NCBI RefSeq assembly: GCF_905397285.1
Contig: NZ_CAJPUX010000001.1
Span: 806,001 to 870,000, forward strand
Reading direction: 5' to 3'
Length of the DNA stretch: 64,000 bases
Source of the DNA: Cupriavidus plantarum
Lineage (GTDB): Bacteria; Pseudomonadota; Gammaproteobacteria; Burkholderiales; Burkholderiaceae
Below, piece after piece: positions 17,235 through 25,906 of the stretch. The notes beneath the pieces are model-generated. The model did not search any database. It was not told the DNA's origin and saw only the letters and a list, made by a program, of their open reading frames with translations. Within the stretch, counting starts at the first letter, position 1, and the number at the start of each line of letters is the position of its first letter. The position numbers and the translations under genes were made by a program.

Positions 17235-17262
17235 GAAAGGTCGAATGCTATAGGTAACGCAA

Positions 17263-17287
17263 ATGGCCCGCCGGTATGGCGGGCCAT
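17263..17287. terminator. bidirectional hairpin between chrA and DUF1120 gene 1
   Basis: ATGGCCCGCC-GGT-ATGGCGGGCCAT forms a long GC stem between two convergent genes. It lacks a U-run, so it may be a stem that halts transcription only weakly. An identical copy lies at 18760-18784. Confidence 0.55.
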
Positions 17288-17413
17288 GTTGATGTGGCGC
17301 TGCGACGGCGTTGCAACGACATTAGTTGATATCTAGAGAAAGGCGGCACTGGATTGCAAGGTGACCCGATTTATAAATGCAGGCCCTTCTCTCAATTCGT
17401 GCCGTTTCACTAA

Positions 17414-18091
17414 TTAGAGATACTTCACCATCAGCGTAGCAACGCCATCGATGGGAATCTCCTGGGTCAGTGCAGGAAGTTCACTGGTGCGGCCGATGCC
17501 AAGTGTGATCTTCAGGGGTTGCGTGATGTTCTTGTAGCTACCGGGAATCAGAGTGCCGGTGGGGGCCCATGACATCACGCGCGCTGCGTCGTTTGTCGTT
17601 GCGAGAGATGCGTTGTTAGCCCACGTGGCACCCGAGTCATGCGAGTTGATCCGATCGACATTTGTGCCGTCTGCAGTCTGCGTTTGGCTCGTGCCTCGCA
17701 TGTCAATCGTGTAAGTCCCAATATTCTTGCCACTTACACTTCCGACCCCAAACCATGCGGTGCTGTTGTTGAAGATTGCTTGGCCCGCAGCCGTGTTCGC
17801 TGTTCCCGCTCGGCCATCGACAGTGTTCCAGCCAACTTTGGTTGCCGCATCGCAGGAAATGGTGAATGAGGTTTCCTTCGAGGGGAGAATAGTGGGCGCA
17901 GTTGCACTCAGTGTGCTAGCCACAATAGTGCCAAAATCAACAATAGCACCGCCGGCGAAGGTGACATTGCAAGCTGCGGGCTTGATAACACCCTTTACGG
18001 ACAGGTCGGCCGTTTCGGCGGCGAAGGCGGCGCCGGAAGCGGCGGCAAACAGGATGGAGGCGAGGGCGGTGTTGCGAATAGTCGTGTTCAT
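17414..18091 (-). CDS. DUF1120 secreted protein, copy 1
   Basis: This 225-residue protein has a signal peptide (MNTTIRNTALASILF, cleavage near AFA-AET). The mature part reads ADLSVKGVIKPAACNV, ISCDAATKVG, ending VATLMVKYL. Two conserved cysteines (PAACN and SCDAA) likely form a disulfide, giving a pilin-like beta-sandwich. DUF1120 proteins are poorly characterised and resemble fimbrial or spore-coat-U-type subunits. No chaperone or usher gene is in the window. It is nearly identical to the next copy (Lys/Arg change at about residue 37). A motif shared with other family genes lies 77-103 nt upstream. Confidence 0.85.
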   Translation of the reverse strand: MNTTIRNTALASILFAAASGAAFAAETADLSVKGVIKPAACNVTFAGGAIVDFGTIVASTLSATAPTILPSKETSFTISCDAATKVGWNTVDGRAGTANTAAGQAIFNNSTAWFGVGSVSGKNIGTYTIDMRGTSQTQTADGTNVDRINSHDSGATWANNASLATTNDAARVMSWAPTGTLIPGSYKNITQPLKITLGIGRTSELPALTQEIPIDGVATLMVKYL

Positions 18092-18167
18092 GATGTTGCG
18101 ATGTATCTCAGAGTTAAGAAGTCGTGTTCGCGCTGGAACGACTGAAGTTTGGTCGTTGGACGGCTAT

Positions 18168-18194
18168 CTCTGAATCGCAAAATCTTTAAAAGCG
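18168..18194 (-). promoter_or_regulatory. shared DUF1120 upstream motif, gene 1
   Basis: The plus strand reads TCTGAATCGCA-AAAT-CTTTAAAAGCG. Equivalent elements lie at similar distances ahead of four other DUF1120 genes. It is placed 77 nt or more upstream of the start, as a promoter or activator site would be. Confidence 0.55.
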
Positions 18195-18260
18195 GAAAGC
18201 TCCGCCGGGTTAGTAGAACTGCTATGAAAATGGCGGCGTAGCGTGACAGCTTGGGCACAG

Positions 18261-18290
18261 AAAAGCCCGCGGAGCTGTGGCGGCGCGGGC
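18261..18290 (-). terminator. intrinsic terminator-like hairpin, minus orientation
   Basis: Read on the minus strand, GCCCGCG-loop-CGCGGGC is followed by TTTTCTG. It resembles the terminator of tRNA-Thr at 21557-21590, and the sequence between it and the DUF1120 motif is collinear with the region ahead of DUF1120 copy 4. It therefore looks like a relic of the same ancestral arrangement. Today it would end transcription leaving DUF1120 copy 2. Confidence 0.6.
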
Positions 18291-18380
18291 GTGAGTCCAT
18301 CTCCTTGTCGAGTCCTGGTTATCGTTGGGCGACATCCACGCGCGACGATGCGGATTCCTCGACGCCTTTTCGGAAGGATC

Positions 18381-18731
18381 GCCCGGCCCCAACATCCTCT
18401 TCGTCGCGCTGTGCGGCTGGCAGGTAGCCGGCCACCCCAAGGCACCTTCGCCGCCATGACCGGCATGATCGGCCCCCTGAGCCTCATCGCCCTGAGCTTT
18501 CGAATACTCCGCCGGCCGAGCACCGCACGCCCATTGGCCCAACCTGATCAAAAAGGGCCTCTCAGTTCTGATCGGCCTGCTGATGTCCACCGGCTGGCTA
18601 CTCGCAGCCAGCGTAGACCACAGTTGGACCGCCATCGCGGTCACACTGCTGACGGTATGGCTGATGCTGACGACGAAGGTGCACCCGCTGGCGCTGGTGG
18701 CGCTGGGGCGGGGTTGTTGGGGTTGGTGTGA
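18381..18731 (+). pseudogene. decayed 3' fragment of short-chain chromate transporter gene
   Basis: The DNA matches 16875-17234 of the intact second CHR gene (GPNILFVAL and the terminal codons can be read) but carries many substitutions and several indels that shift the frame. It also lacks the 5' third. It is the left end of the duplicated segment and cannot encode a working subunit. Confidence 0.85.
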
Positions 18732-18912
18732 GAAAGGTCGAATGCTATAGGTAACGCAAATGGCCCGCCGGTATGGCGGGCCATGTTGATGTGGCGCTGC
18801 GACGGCGTTGCAGCGACGGATTAGTTGATATCTAGAGAAAGGCGGCACTGGATTGCAAGGTGACCCGATTTATAAATGCAGGCCCTTCTCTCAATTCGTG
18901 CCGTTTCACTAA

Positions 18913-19590
18913 TTAGAGATATTTCACCATCAGCGTAGCAACGCCATCGATGGGAATCTCCTGGGTCAGTGCAGGAAGTTCACTGGTGCGGCCGATGCCA
19001 AGTGTGATCTTCAGGGGTTGCGTGATGTTCTTGTAGCTACCGGGAATCAGAGTGCCGGTGGGGGCCCATGACATCACGCGCGCTGCGTCGTTTGTCGTTG
19101 CGAGAGATGCGTTGTTAGCCCAGGTGGCACCCGAGTCATGCGAGTTGATCCGATCGACATTTGTGCCGTCTGCAGTCTGCGTTTGGCTTGTGCCTCGCAT
19201 GTCAATCGTGTAAGTCCCAATATTCTTGCCACTTACACTTCCGACCCCAAACCATGCGGTGCTGTTGTTGAAGATTGCTTGGCCCGCAGCCGTGTTCGCT
19301 GTTCCCGCTCGGCCATCGACAGTGTTCCAGCCAACTTTGGTTGCCGCATCGCAGGAAATGGTGAATGAGGTTTCCTTCGAGGGGAGAATAGTGGGCGCAG
19401 TTGCACTCAGTGTGCTAGCCACAATAGTGCCAAAATCCACAATAGCACCGCCGGCGAAGGTGACATTGCAAGCTGCGGGCCTGATAACACCCTTTACGGA
19501 CAGGTCAGCCGTTTCGGCGGCGAAGGCGGCGCCGGAAGCGGCGGCAAACAGGATGGAGGCGAGGGCGGTGTTGCGAATAGTCGTGTTCAT
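18913..19590 (-). CDS. DUF1120 secreted protein, copy 2 (near-identical to copy 1)
   Basis: This 225-residue protein differs from copy 1 by about one residue (VIRPAACN instead of VIKPAACN); the other differences are silent. It has the same signal peptide, the two conserved cysteines and the C-terminus LMVKYL. The upstream motif at 19668-19694 is related to that of copy 1 but differs in the CTTTAAA half. The near-absence of coding change suggests a very recent duplication or ongoing gene conversion. Confidence 0.85.
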   Translation of the reverse strand: MNTTIRNTALASILFAAASGAAFAAETADLSVKGVIRPAACNVTFAGGAIVDFGTIVASTLSATAPTILPSKETSFTISCDAATKVGWNTVDGRAGTANTAAGQAIFNNSTAWFGVGSVSGKNIGTYTIDMRGTSQTQTADGTNVDRINSHDSGATWANNASLATTNDAARVMSWAPTGTLIPGSYKNITQPLKITLGIGRTSELPALTQEIPIDGVATLMVKYL

Positions 19591-19667
19591 GATGTTGCGA
19601 TGTTTCTCAGAGTTAAGAAGTTGTGTTCGCGCTGGAACGACTGAAGTTTGGTCGTTGGACGGCTATC

Positions 19668-19694
19668 TCTGAATCGTAAAAAAGCTAAAAACGG
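19668..19694 (-). promoter_or_regulatory. shared DUF1120 upstream motif, gene 2
   Basis: The plus strand reads TCTGAATCGTA-AAAAAG-CTAAAAACGG. It lies 78 nt upstream of the start at 19590. It is diverged from copy 1 in the A-rich half despite the near-identical gene. Confidence 0.5.
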
Positions 19695-19824
19695 AAAAGG
19701 CCTCATAGTTCGTAAATCGGCTATGCCGCGAGGGGAAAATTCCGGCCGAACGTGCCGGGAATGTCATGCTTTGACGCGCCCTGGATTGGCGATGTGACGG
19801 CATCGTTTGGTGACAATTCTGCAT

Positions 19825-20505
19825 TTACAGATACTTCACCTGGAACGTCATGACGCCATCGAGTGGAATCGCGTCGATCAGCGGTGGGAGGTCGTTTCGT
19901 TTCGCGATGGCGAAGTCCAGGCGCCACTGTTGGGAGATGGTTTTGTAGGCGCCGGGGCTCGATGCGCCGGCGGGGGACCAGGCGTGGGTGCGGTGTTCTG
20001 GTTCGGCCCAGTCGGTGGGCATGGTGTTGCTCCACGATTGGCCGTTGTCCTGCGAGAAGAGGATCGCTGCTTCGGCGCCGTCGGCTGTGGTCGTCGTGTC
20101 TTCGTCGCGTCGGAGGGTGTACGCGCCGACCGGGCGCCCGTCGATGTTGCCGGCGCCGTACCACGCCGTGCTGGATGCGTTGATGGCGCTGCCCGCCGCC
20201 GGATCGGCAGTGCCTTTGCGGCCGTCGATCGTGGTGACGGCGATCCTGGTGGCGGCGTCGCACTGGATCGTGAGGGAAAACGACGTGGCGGTCAGGCGGG
20301 TGATGTCGGTGGGGCTGAGCGACGAAGCGGCGATGGTGCCGAAATCGACGACGGCGTCGCTGGACAGGTTGACGTTGCAGGCAGAGGGCTTGATCGCGCC
20401 TTTGACCGAGAGATCTGCCGAGTCGGCGGCGGTGGCAGCCCCGATGGCTGTGGCGATGGCAGTGACCGTCAAGAGACCGGCTAAGGCGGTGCGTGGCAGG
20501 TGCAT
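19825..20505 (-). CDS. DUF1120 secreted protein, copy 3 (diverged)
   Basis: This 226-residue protein has a signal peptide (MHLPRTALAGLLTV, cleavage near ATA-ADS). Family landmarks are ADLSVKGAIKPSACNV, IQCDAATRI, DFGTI and the C-terminus MTFQVKYL. It shares architecture with copies 1 and 2 but differs at many positions, so it arose earlier. The ATG at 20505 opens the signal peptide; the frame extends upstream without support. It has its own upstream motif at 20580-20606, so each paralogue is probably transcribed on its own. Confidence 0.82.
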   Translation of the reverse strand: MHLPRTALAGLLTVTAIATAIGAATAADSADLSVKGAIKPSACNVNLSSDAVVDFGTIAASSLSPTDITRLTATSFSLTIQCDAATRIAVTTIDGRKGTADPAAGSAINASSTAWYGAGNIDGRPVGAYTLRRDEDTTTTADGAEAAILFSQDNGQSWSNTMPTDWAEPEHRTHAWSPAGASSPGAYKTISQQWRLDFAIAKRNDLPPLIDAIPLDGVMTFQVKYL

Positions 20506-20579
20506 GGCGCTTCGATTCGTGAGGGGAAAGAGCGGCGTGTGGCCGCGACGAATCGAAGTATGGGTCGGCATGGAGGAGG

Positions 20580-20606
20580 CCAGAATCGTCAGAGGCCTAA
20601 AAAACT
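20580..20606 (-). promoter_or_regulatory. shared DUF1120 upstream motif, gene 3
   Basis: The plus strand reads CCAGAATCGTC-AGAGGC-CTAAAAAACTG, 75 nt upstream of the start at 20505. The GAATCG and CTAAAAA halves match the other copies. Confidence 0.5.
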
Positions 20607-20666
20607 GAAACGGCCACTGACGATAGGAAGCGCGATCGGCAGTGGCCTGGCGCTTGTGTTGAAGGC

Positions 20667-21374
20667 CTACAAATACCTGATCGAGAACGTGGCCGAGCCG
20701 TCGATCGGGATGTCCCGTGTCAGAGGCGGGAGCGTCAGCGCGGGAGCGATCGCGACCGTGATGCGGATCGTCTGCGCGATGATCCTGTAGGCGCCCGGTA
20801 CCTGCGCGCCCAGACCGGCCCACGTGAACATGGTCGGGTTTCCGGTGGCGCCGTTTCCAGCCGCGGTGCCGCCCGCGGTGCCCAACGTCCGCCATGCCCG
20901 GCCACGCTCCGAGCGCAAGACATCGACAGGCTCGCTGTCCGCGACCGCCGCGCCGGCATCGGTCGAGAACTGCACGTTGTACGCGCCCACGTTTCTGCCC
21001 CCCACGGCGTTCAGGCCGAAGAGCACGTCCGGGCCTCGAGCCGGCAATACATCGCCCGCCGCGGCGTCCGCCGTGCCGGCCCGGTTGTCCATCGAGACGA
21101 CACCGACCTTGGTCGGGGTATCGCACGTAATGGTCAGCGCCACGTCCTTTGCGGGCAATCGTGTGGGTCCGGCATGGCTCAGTGACGTGACGGGAATCGT
21201 GCCGAAATCGACGATGCCGCCTCCGGAGAGCGTCGGAGTGCATGCCGAGGGCTTGATGACGCCCCGGATCGTCAGTTGCGCCGACTCGGCGGCATGGGCG
21301 CCGCCGCCGGCGAGCGCGGTGCAAAGGATGCAGGCGATGCGGAAGAGGACCGTGTTGCGAAAGGTTGTGACCAT
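20667..21374 (-). CDS. DUF1120 secreted protein, copy 4 (diverged)
   Basis: This 235-residue protein begins MVTTFRNTVLF with a signal peptide (cleavage near AHA-AES). Landmarks are AQLTIRGVIKPSACTP, ITCDTPTKVG, and the end ATFSIRYL. It has a somewhat longer middle than copies 1-3. The ATG at 21374 is chosen because the signal peptide starts there. It is the copy nearest tRNA-Thr, and its upstream sequence (21453-21590) is collinear with that of copy 1, including the terminator. Confidence 0.82.
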   Translation of the reverse strand: MVTTFRNTVLFRIACILCTALAGGGAHAAESAQLTIRGVIKPSACTPTLSGGGIVDFGTIPVTSLSHAGPTRLPAKDVALTITCDTPTKVGVVSMDNRAGTADAAAGDVLPARGPDVLFGLNAVGGRNVGAYNVQFSTDAGAAVADSEPVDVLRSERGRAWRTLGTAGGTAAGNGATGNPTMFTWAGLGAQVPGAYRIIAQTIRITVAIAPALTLPPLTRDIPIDGSATFSIRYL

Positions 21375-21452
21375 GATGTGGCGAGCGATTGCAGAGTTGA
21401 GGGAGAAGGTGTTCACGCTTAAACGAACCGAGTGTGAAGGTTCATGCGTGGT

Positions 21453-21478
21453 CTCTGAATCGCAGAAGTCTTTAAATG
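21453..21478 (-). promoter_or_regulatory. shared DUF1120 upstream motif, gene 4
   Basis: The plus strand reads CTCTGAATCGCA-GAAGT-CTTTAAATGC, 79 nt upstream of the start at 21374. It is closest to the motif of gene 1. Confidence 0.55.
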
Positions 21479-21556
21479 CAGAATTGTCTGCAGAGTTCGT
21501 CAAGCTGCCATGGCAAACCATGCGGTGCGCAAGATGACCCGCGCTGCGCCGGGACG

Positions 21557-21590
21557 ACAAAAAACCCGCGGAGCTTGCGCTGCGCGGGTT
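21557..21590 (-). terminator. intrinsic terminator of tRNA-Thr
   Basis: On the minus strand, AACCCGCGCAGCGCAAGCTC leads into CGCGGGTT followed by TTTTTTG, giving a GC stem with a U-run. It lies about 30 nt beyond the CCA end of tRNA-Thr. Confidence 0.8.
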
Positions 21591-21619
21591 TCGAAAACTG
21601 CAGATCTTGAATGCTTACA

Positions 21620-21695
21620 TGGTGCCGAAGAGAGGAATCGAACCCCCGACCTTCTCATTACGAATGAGCTGCTCTACCGACTGAGCTACTTCGGC
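21620..21695 (-). tRNA. tRNA-Thr(CGT)
   Basis: A 76-nt cloverleaf with an encoded CCA end. The acceptor GCCGAAG pairs with CTTCGGC, the D arm is GCTC/GAGC, the anticodon loop TTCGTAA gives anticodon CGT, and the T arm holds the GGTTCGATTCC core. It reads ACG codons. Confidence 0.97.
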
Positions 21696-21843
21696 CCACC
21701 CCGTTGCGTTTTGTTTCGCATCGGATAGAGACCGCGATATTAGCAGCCACTTCGAGCTTTGTGAAGCCCCCGATCCATTTTTTTTGTGCAGCGCACGTGC
21801 AGGTCTCTGCGCACGCGATCGGAAAAGGCCGGGCGGAATGATC

Positions 21844-21874
21844 AAATAAAAACCCCCTCTCCATGGAGAGGGGG
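21844..21874 (-). terminator. intrinsic terminator of fbp
   Basis: On the minus strand, CCCCCTCTCC-ATGG-AGAGGGGG is followed by TTTTTATTTG. It lies 30 bp beyond the fbp stop codon. Confidence 0.85.
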
Positions 21875-21904
21875 CAGGCACGGGTGAGCAGGGGCGGACG
21901 GCGA

Positions 21905-22921
21905 TCAAGCCTTCCCTTCCGCCTCCCTGTGATAACGCGTGACGCGATCCACTTCGTTCTTCGAGCCGAGGATCACCGACACGCGTTGATGCAGCTTGGT
22001 CGGCTCCACATCGAGAATCCGATCGATCCCGTTGGTCGCCGCGCCGCCCGCCTGCTCGACGAGCATGGCCATCGGGTTGGCTTCGTACATCAGGCGCAGC
22101 TTGCCCGGCTTGTCCGGATCGCGCTTGTCCCACGGATACATGAAGATGCCGCCGCGCGTCAGGATGCGGTGCACGTCCGCGACCATCGAGGCCACCCAGC
22201 GCATGTTGAAGTTCTTGCCGCGCGGACCTTCCTCGCCTTGCAGACACTCGTCGATGTACTGGCGCACGGGCGGGGCCCAGTGGCGCATGTTGGACATGTT
22301 GATCGCGAATTCCTTGGTGTCTTCCGGAATCTTCACGTCCTGCTGCGTCAGCACGAAGCTGCCCGCCTCCCGATCGAGCGTGAACATGTGCACGCCGTTG
22401 CCGACGGTCAGCACCAGCGTGGTCTGCGGGCCGTAGACGGCGTAGCCGGCGGCGACCTGATGCGTGCCCGGCTGCATGAAGTCGGCCTCGGTCACGGTCT
22501 GGCCCGGCTTCGGCATGTGCAGCACCGAGAAGATGGTGCCGATCGACACGTTGACGTCGATGTTCGAGGAGCCGTCGAGCGGATCGAACAGCAGCAGGTA
22601 CTCGCCCTTCGGATAGCGGTTCGGGATCTCGTAGAACGAATCCATTTCCTCCGACGCCATGGCCGCGAGGTGGCCACCCCATTCGTTGGCGTCCAGCAGC
22701 ACTTCATTGGCGATCACGTCGAGCTTCTGCTGCGTTTCGCCCTGCACGTTGCCGGTACCGGCCGACCCGAGCACGCCCGCGAGGGCGCCCTTGCTGACGG
22801 CGTTGGAGATGGCCTTGCAGGCGCGCGCGACCACTTCGATCAGCAGCCGCAGCTCGGGCTGGATCGTGTTGTGCTTGCGCTGCTCCTCGACCAGATATCG
22901 GGTGAGACTGATGCGTGTCAT
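21905..22921 (-). CDS. fbp: class I fructose-1,6-bisphosphatase
   Basis: This 338-residue cytoplasmic enzyme hydrolyses fructose-1,6-bisphosphate to fructose-6-phosphate in gluconeogenesis. The metal-binding signature [19 protein letters not shown] is near residue 110, and [20 protein letters not shown] lies in the C-terminal half. The ATG at 22921 is preceded by AAGGAG with a suitable spacer, so the upstream in-frame ATG is not used. It lies downstream of pepN on the same strand (91-bp gap) and ends at a clear terminator. Confidence 0.95.
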   Translation of the reverse strand: MTRISLTRYLVEEQRKHNTIQPELRLLIEVVARACKAISNAVSKGALAGVLGSAGTGNVQGETQQKLDVIANEVLLDANEWGGHLAAMASEEMDSFYEIPNRYPKGEYLLLFDPLDGSSNIDVNVSIGTIFSVLHMPKPGQTVTEADFMQPGTHQVAAGYAVYGPQTTLVLTVGNGVHMFTLDREAGSFVLTQQDVKIPEDTKEFAINMSNMRHWAPPVRQYIDECLQGEEGPRGKNFNMRWVASMVADVHRILTRGGIFMYPWDKRDPDKPGKLRLMYEANPMAMLVEQAGGAATNGIDRILDVEPTKLHQRVSVILGSKNEVDRVTRYHREAEGKA

Positions 22922-23012
22922 GGTGGGTTCTCCTTGGATCGGCGCCATTCTACCGTGGCGCCGCCTGTGTCGAGCCTAAATGTCCTCTATGTCAGCCAAT
23001 CAGGCTGGTCAA

Positions 23013-25709
23013 TCAGGCCGACAGCGATTTGCCCACGATCTCGCGCACGTCGCGGGACAGCGTCGAGGACGCCGACACGCGTTCCAGCGCGCGGCGCATG
23101 CGGTCGCGCAGCGGCAGCGCGTACTTCTGCCAGCGGTCCATCACGCGCGCCAGCCGTGCGGCCACCTGCGGATTGATCGCATCGAGCGCGAGCACCTGAT
23201 CCGCCCAGAACTCGTAACCCGAGCCATCCTCGGCGTGGAACTGCGCCGGGTTGCCCGAGCAGAAGCTGAAGATGAGCGAGCGCGCGCGGTTCGGGTTGCG
23301 CAGCGTGAAGGCCGGATGTTCCATCAGGTTGCGCACCACGTCGATCGTGCGCTTGCCCGCGTGCGGACCCACTTCGCCGCGCTGCATGCCCTGCAGCGAG
23401 AACCACTTGTCGATGACGAGCGCGTCGTTCTCGAAGCGCTGATAGAAGTCCGCCAGCGCGTGCTCGCGGCCCGGCGCGAAGCTGTTGACCAGCGCGGACA
23501 GCGCGGCGAAGCGGTCCGTCATGTTGCCCGCCTCCGCGTAGTGGCGATCCGCCAGCGCCTGCATGTCGGCATCGCCCGTGTCCGCCAGATAGCCGAGCGC
23601 GAGGTTGCGCAGCGCGCGGCGCGCGGCGGAATCGGCGTCGGGCGAGTACGGGCCGGGCGTCGCGTTGGACTCGTACGCGGCCAGCCATTCGGCCTTGAGC
23701 GCGCGCGCGAGGCCTTCGCGCAGAAACAGCCGCGCGCGGTGGATCGCGGCGGGATCGGCCACGCCCATGCGTTCGGCGAGGTAGGCCTCGGCCGGCAGCA
23801 TCAGCGCCTGTTCGCGGAAGGCGGGGTTCAGCGCGCCGTCGGTGAGCACCGTGCGGAACGCCTCGACGAGCGCCTTGCTGAGCTTGAGCTCGCGGCCGGC
23901 CTGCGCATCGCCGACGAGTTCGAGCAGCACGCGCGTCGCCAGGCGCTGGCCCGCTTCCCAGCGGTTGAACGGGTCGCTGTCGTGCTCGAGCAGGAACGTC
24001 AGCGCGCTGTCGCTGTATTCGTAGTCGACGATGACGGGCGCCGAAAAATTGCGCAGCAGCGAAGGCGTCGGGGCCTCGCCCTTTGGCAGGCCGACGAAGC
24101 GAAAGGTCTGCTCGGCCTGCGTGAAATCGAGCACGCGGGTGGTGTCTCCCGCCGCGGCTTCGCCCGCCAGCTGCAGCGGCAGGTCCTCGCCATCCTTGCC
24201 GATGAGGCCGATCGCGAACGGAATATGGAACGGTTGCTTCTCCGGCGTGCCGGCGCGCGTCTCGATGCCGACCTTCGGGCAACGCTGGGCCAGCGTCACG
24301 TCCAGCGTACCGGCATCCGCGTTCCATGCGGTGCGCACGGTCACCACCGGCGTGCCCGCCTGGCTGTACCAGAGGCCGAACTGCGTCAGGTCGCGGTTAT
24401 TCGCATCCGCCATCGCGCGACGGAAGTCGTCGCACGTCACGGCCTGCCCGTCATGGCGTTCGAAATACAGATCCATGCCCTTGCGGAAGCCATCGCGGCC
24501 GAGCAGGGTCTGGTACATGCGCACGACCTCGGCGCCTTTCTCGTACACCGTGACGGTATAGAAGTTGTTGATCTCCTCGTAGCTGTCGGGTCGCACCGGG
24601 TGCGCCATCGGACCGGCATCTTCGGGGAACTGCACCTGCCGCAGCACGCGTACGTCCTCGATGCGCTTGACCGCGCGCCCCGACTCCGAGCCCATCATGT
24701 CCGCCGAGAACTCCTGATCGCGGAACACCGTCAGGCCTTCCTTCAGCGATAACTGGAACCAGTCGCGGCACGTCACGCGGTTGCCGGTCCAGTTGTGGAA
24801 GTACTCGTGGCCGACCACGGACTCGATATTGGCGAAGTCCACATCGGTAGCAGTCTGCGCGTTGGCCAGCACGTACTTGGTGTTGAAGATGTTGAGGCCC
24901 TTGTTCTCCATCGCGCCCATGTTGAAGTCGCCGACGGCGACGATCATGAAGCGGTCGAGATCGAGCTCGAGGCCGAAGCGGCGCTCATCCCAATGGATCG
25001 AGTTGATCAGCGAGTCCATCGCATGGCGCGTCTTGTCGAGGTCCTGCGCCTCCACCCAGACCTGCAGCAGCTTCTCCTTGCCGGACGCGGAGGTGATTCG
25101 CTCCTCGATGCATTCGAGCTTGCCGCCCACGAGCGCGAACAGGTACGACGGCTTGCGGAACGGATCTTCCCAGACGGCTTCGTGGCGGCCATCGGGCAGG
25201 TCGCGTTCGCTCAGCAGATTGCCGTTGGACAGCAGCACCGGATAGGCGGCACGATCCGCGCGCAGCGTGACGCGGTAGGTCGTCATCACGTCCGGGCGAT
25301 CGAGGAAGTACGTGATGCGGCGGAAGCCTTCGGCCTCGCACTGCGTGAAGAAATTGCCGTTGGAGACGTACAGGCCGGACAGCGTGGTGTTGGCGGCCGG
25401 GTTGCACGCGGTGGTGATCTCCAGCGTGCCCTGCGCGGGCAGGCCGGTCAGCGTGAGCGAGCCCGTCGCGGTGGTCACACCGGAGAACGGCTCGCCATCG
25501 AGGCGCACGCCGACCAGTTCGAGCTCCTCGCCGGCGAGCACCAGCGGCGCATCGGCGGCCGCGCCGGGCGCGCGATGAAACCCCAGCGTGCTCGTGACGA
25601 CCGTGCGTTGCGGATCGAGTTCGAGCACCAGATCGACATGGTCGATCGCAAACGCGGGCGGAGTATAGTCCTTGCGATAGACGGTAACGGGCGTATCGGT
25701 GCGGAGCAT
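23013..25709 (-). CDS. pepN: aminopeptidase N (M1 metallopeptidase)
   Basis: This 898-residue zinc exopeptidase removes N-terminal residues from peptides in the cytoplasm. It has the exopeptidase motif GAMENK at residues 265-270. The zinc site is HEYFH (His301, Glu302, His305) with Glu324 in KEGLTVF. A long alpha-helical C-terminal domain follows (to LSRDVREIVGKSLSA). Length and order match the proteobacterial PepN type. AGGA upstream of 25709 supports the start. Confidence 0.96.
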   Translation of the reverse strand: MLRTDTPVTVYRKDYTPPAFAIDHVDLVLELDPQRTVVTSTLGFHRAPGAAADAPLVLAGEELELVGVRLDGEPFSGVTTATGSLTLTGLPAQGTLEITTACNPAANTTLSGLYVSNGNFFTQCEAEGFRRITYFLDRPDVMTTYRVTLRADRAAYPVLLSNGNLLSERDLPDGRHEAVWEDPFRKPSYLFALVGGKLECIEERITSASGKEKLLQVWVEAQDLDKTRHAMDSLINSIHWDERRFGLELDLDRFMIVAVGDFNMGAMENKGLNIFNTKYVLANAQTATDVDFANIESVVGHEYFHNWTGNRVTCRDWFQLSLKEGLTVFRDQEFSADMMGSESGRAVKRIEDVRVLRQVQFPEDAGPMAHPVRPDSYEEINNFYTVTVYEKGAEVVRMYQTLLGRDGFRKGMDLYFERHDGQAVTCDDFRRAMADANNRDLTQFGLWYSQAGTPVVTVRTAWNADAGTLDVTLAQRCPKVGIETRAGTPEKQPFHIPFAIGLIGKDGEDLPLQLAGEAAAGDTTRVLDFTQAEQTFRFVGLPKGEAPTPSLLRNFSAPVIVDYEYSDSALTFLLEHDSDPFNRWEAGQRLATRVLLELVGDAQAGRELKLSKALVEAFRTVLTDGALNPAFREQALMLPAEAYLAERMGVADPAAIHRARLFLREGLARALKAEWLAAYESNATPGPYSPDADSAARRALRNLALGYLADTGDADMQALADRHYAEAGNMTDRFAALSALVNSFAPGREHALADFYQRFENDALVIDKWFSLQGMQRGEVGPHAGKRTIDVVRNLMEHPAFTLRNPNRARSLIFSFCSGNPAQFHAEDGSGYEFWADQVLALDAINPQVAARLARVMDRWQKYALPLRDRMRRALERVSASSTLSRDVREIVGKSLSA

Positions 25710-25906
25710 GGGAAATCCTGTGTTCGGAAATCGGGGTGGGGCGACGCGTGGCCGGTCACGCCGGTCTGGGCGCCGAAGTCCTCATTGTAGCCAACGGGGT
25801 TGAAGGAGGTCGGCTCGGGGAGCGCGGCCTTGGGAACACGCGTCAGCGCGGCCGGTCTGAATAGCGTGGTACGAACGTTCAATAAGAAGGCGGGGAAGGA
25901 TCGAAT

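Larger units (their letters stand above)
16875..18176. repeat. segmental duplication, left copy
   Basis: This copy covers the 3' part of the second chrA gene, the intergenic hairpin, a DUF1120 gene and its upstream motif. It matches 18381-19675. The region from about 17220 onward has only scattered differences, whereas the chrA part has many substitutions and indels. Confidence 0.9.
18381..19675. repeat. segmental duplication, right copy
   Basis: Second copy of 16875-18176. Its chrA part is strongly diverged. From about 18718, through the hairpin at 18760-18784 and DUF1120 gene 2 to its motif, I see only about a dozen differences by eye, including a 2-bp indel. Confidence 0.9.

Noticed and set aside
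18243-18731. 162-codon plus-strand frame across the second chrA copy
   Set aside because: It is an accidental join of frames in the decayed chrA fragment; only the C-terminal residues resemble the transporter.
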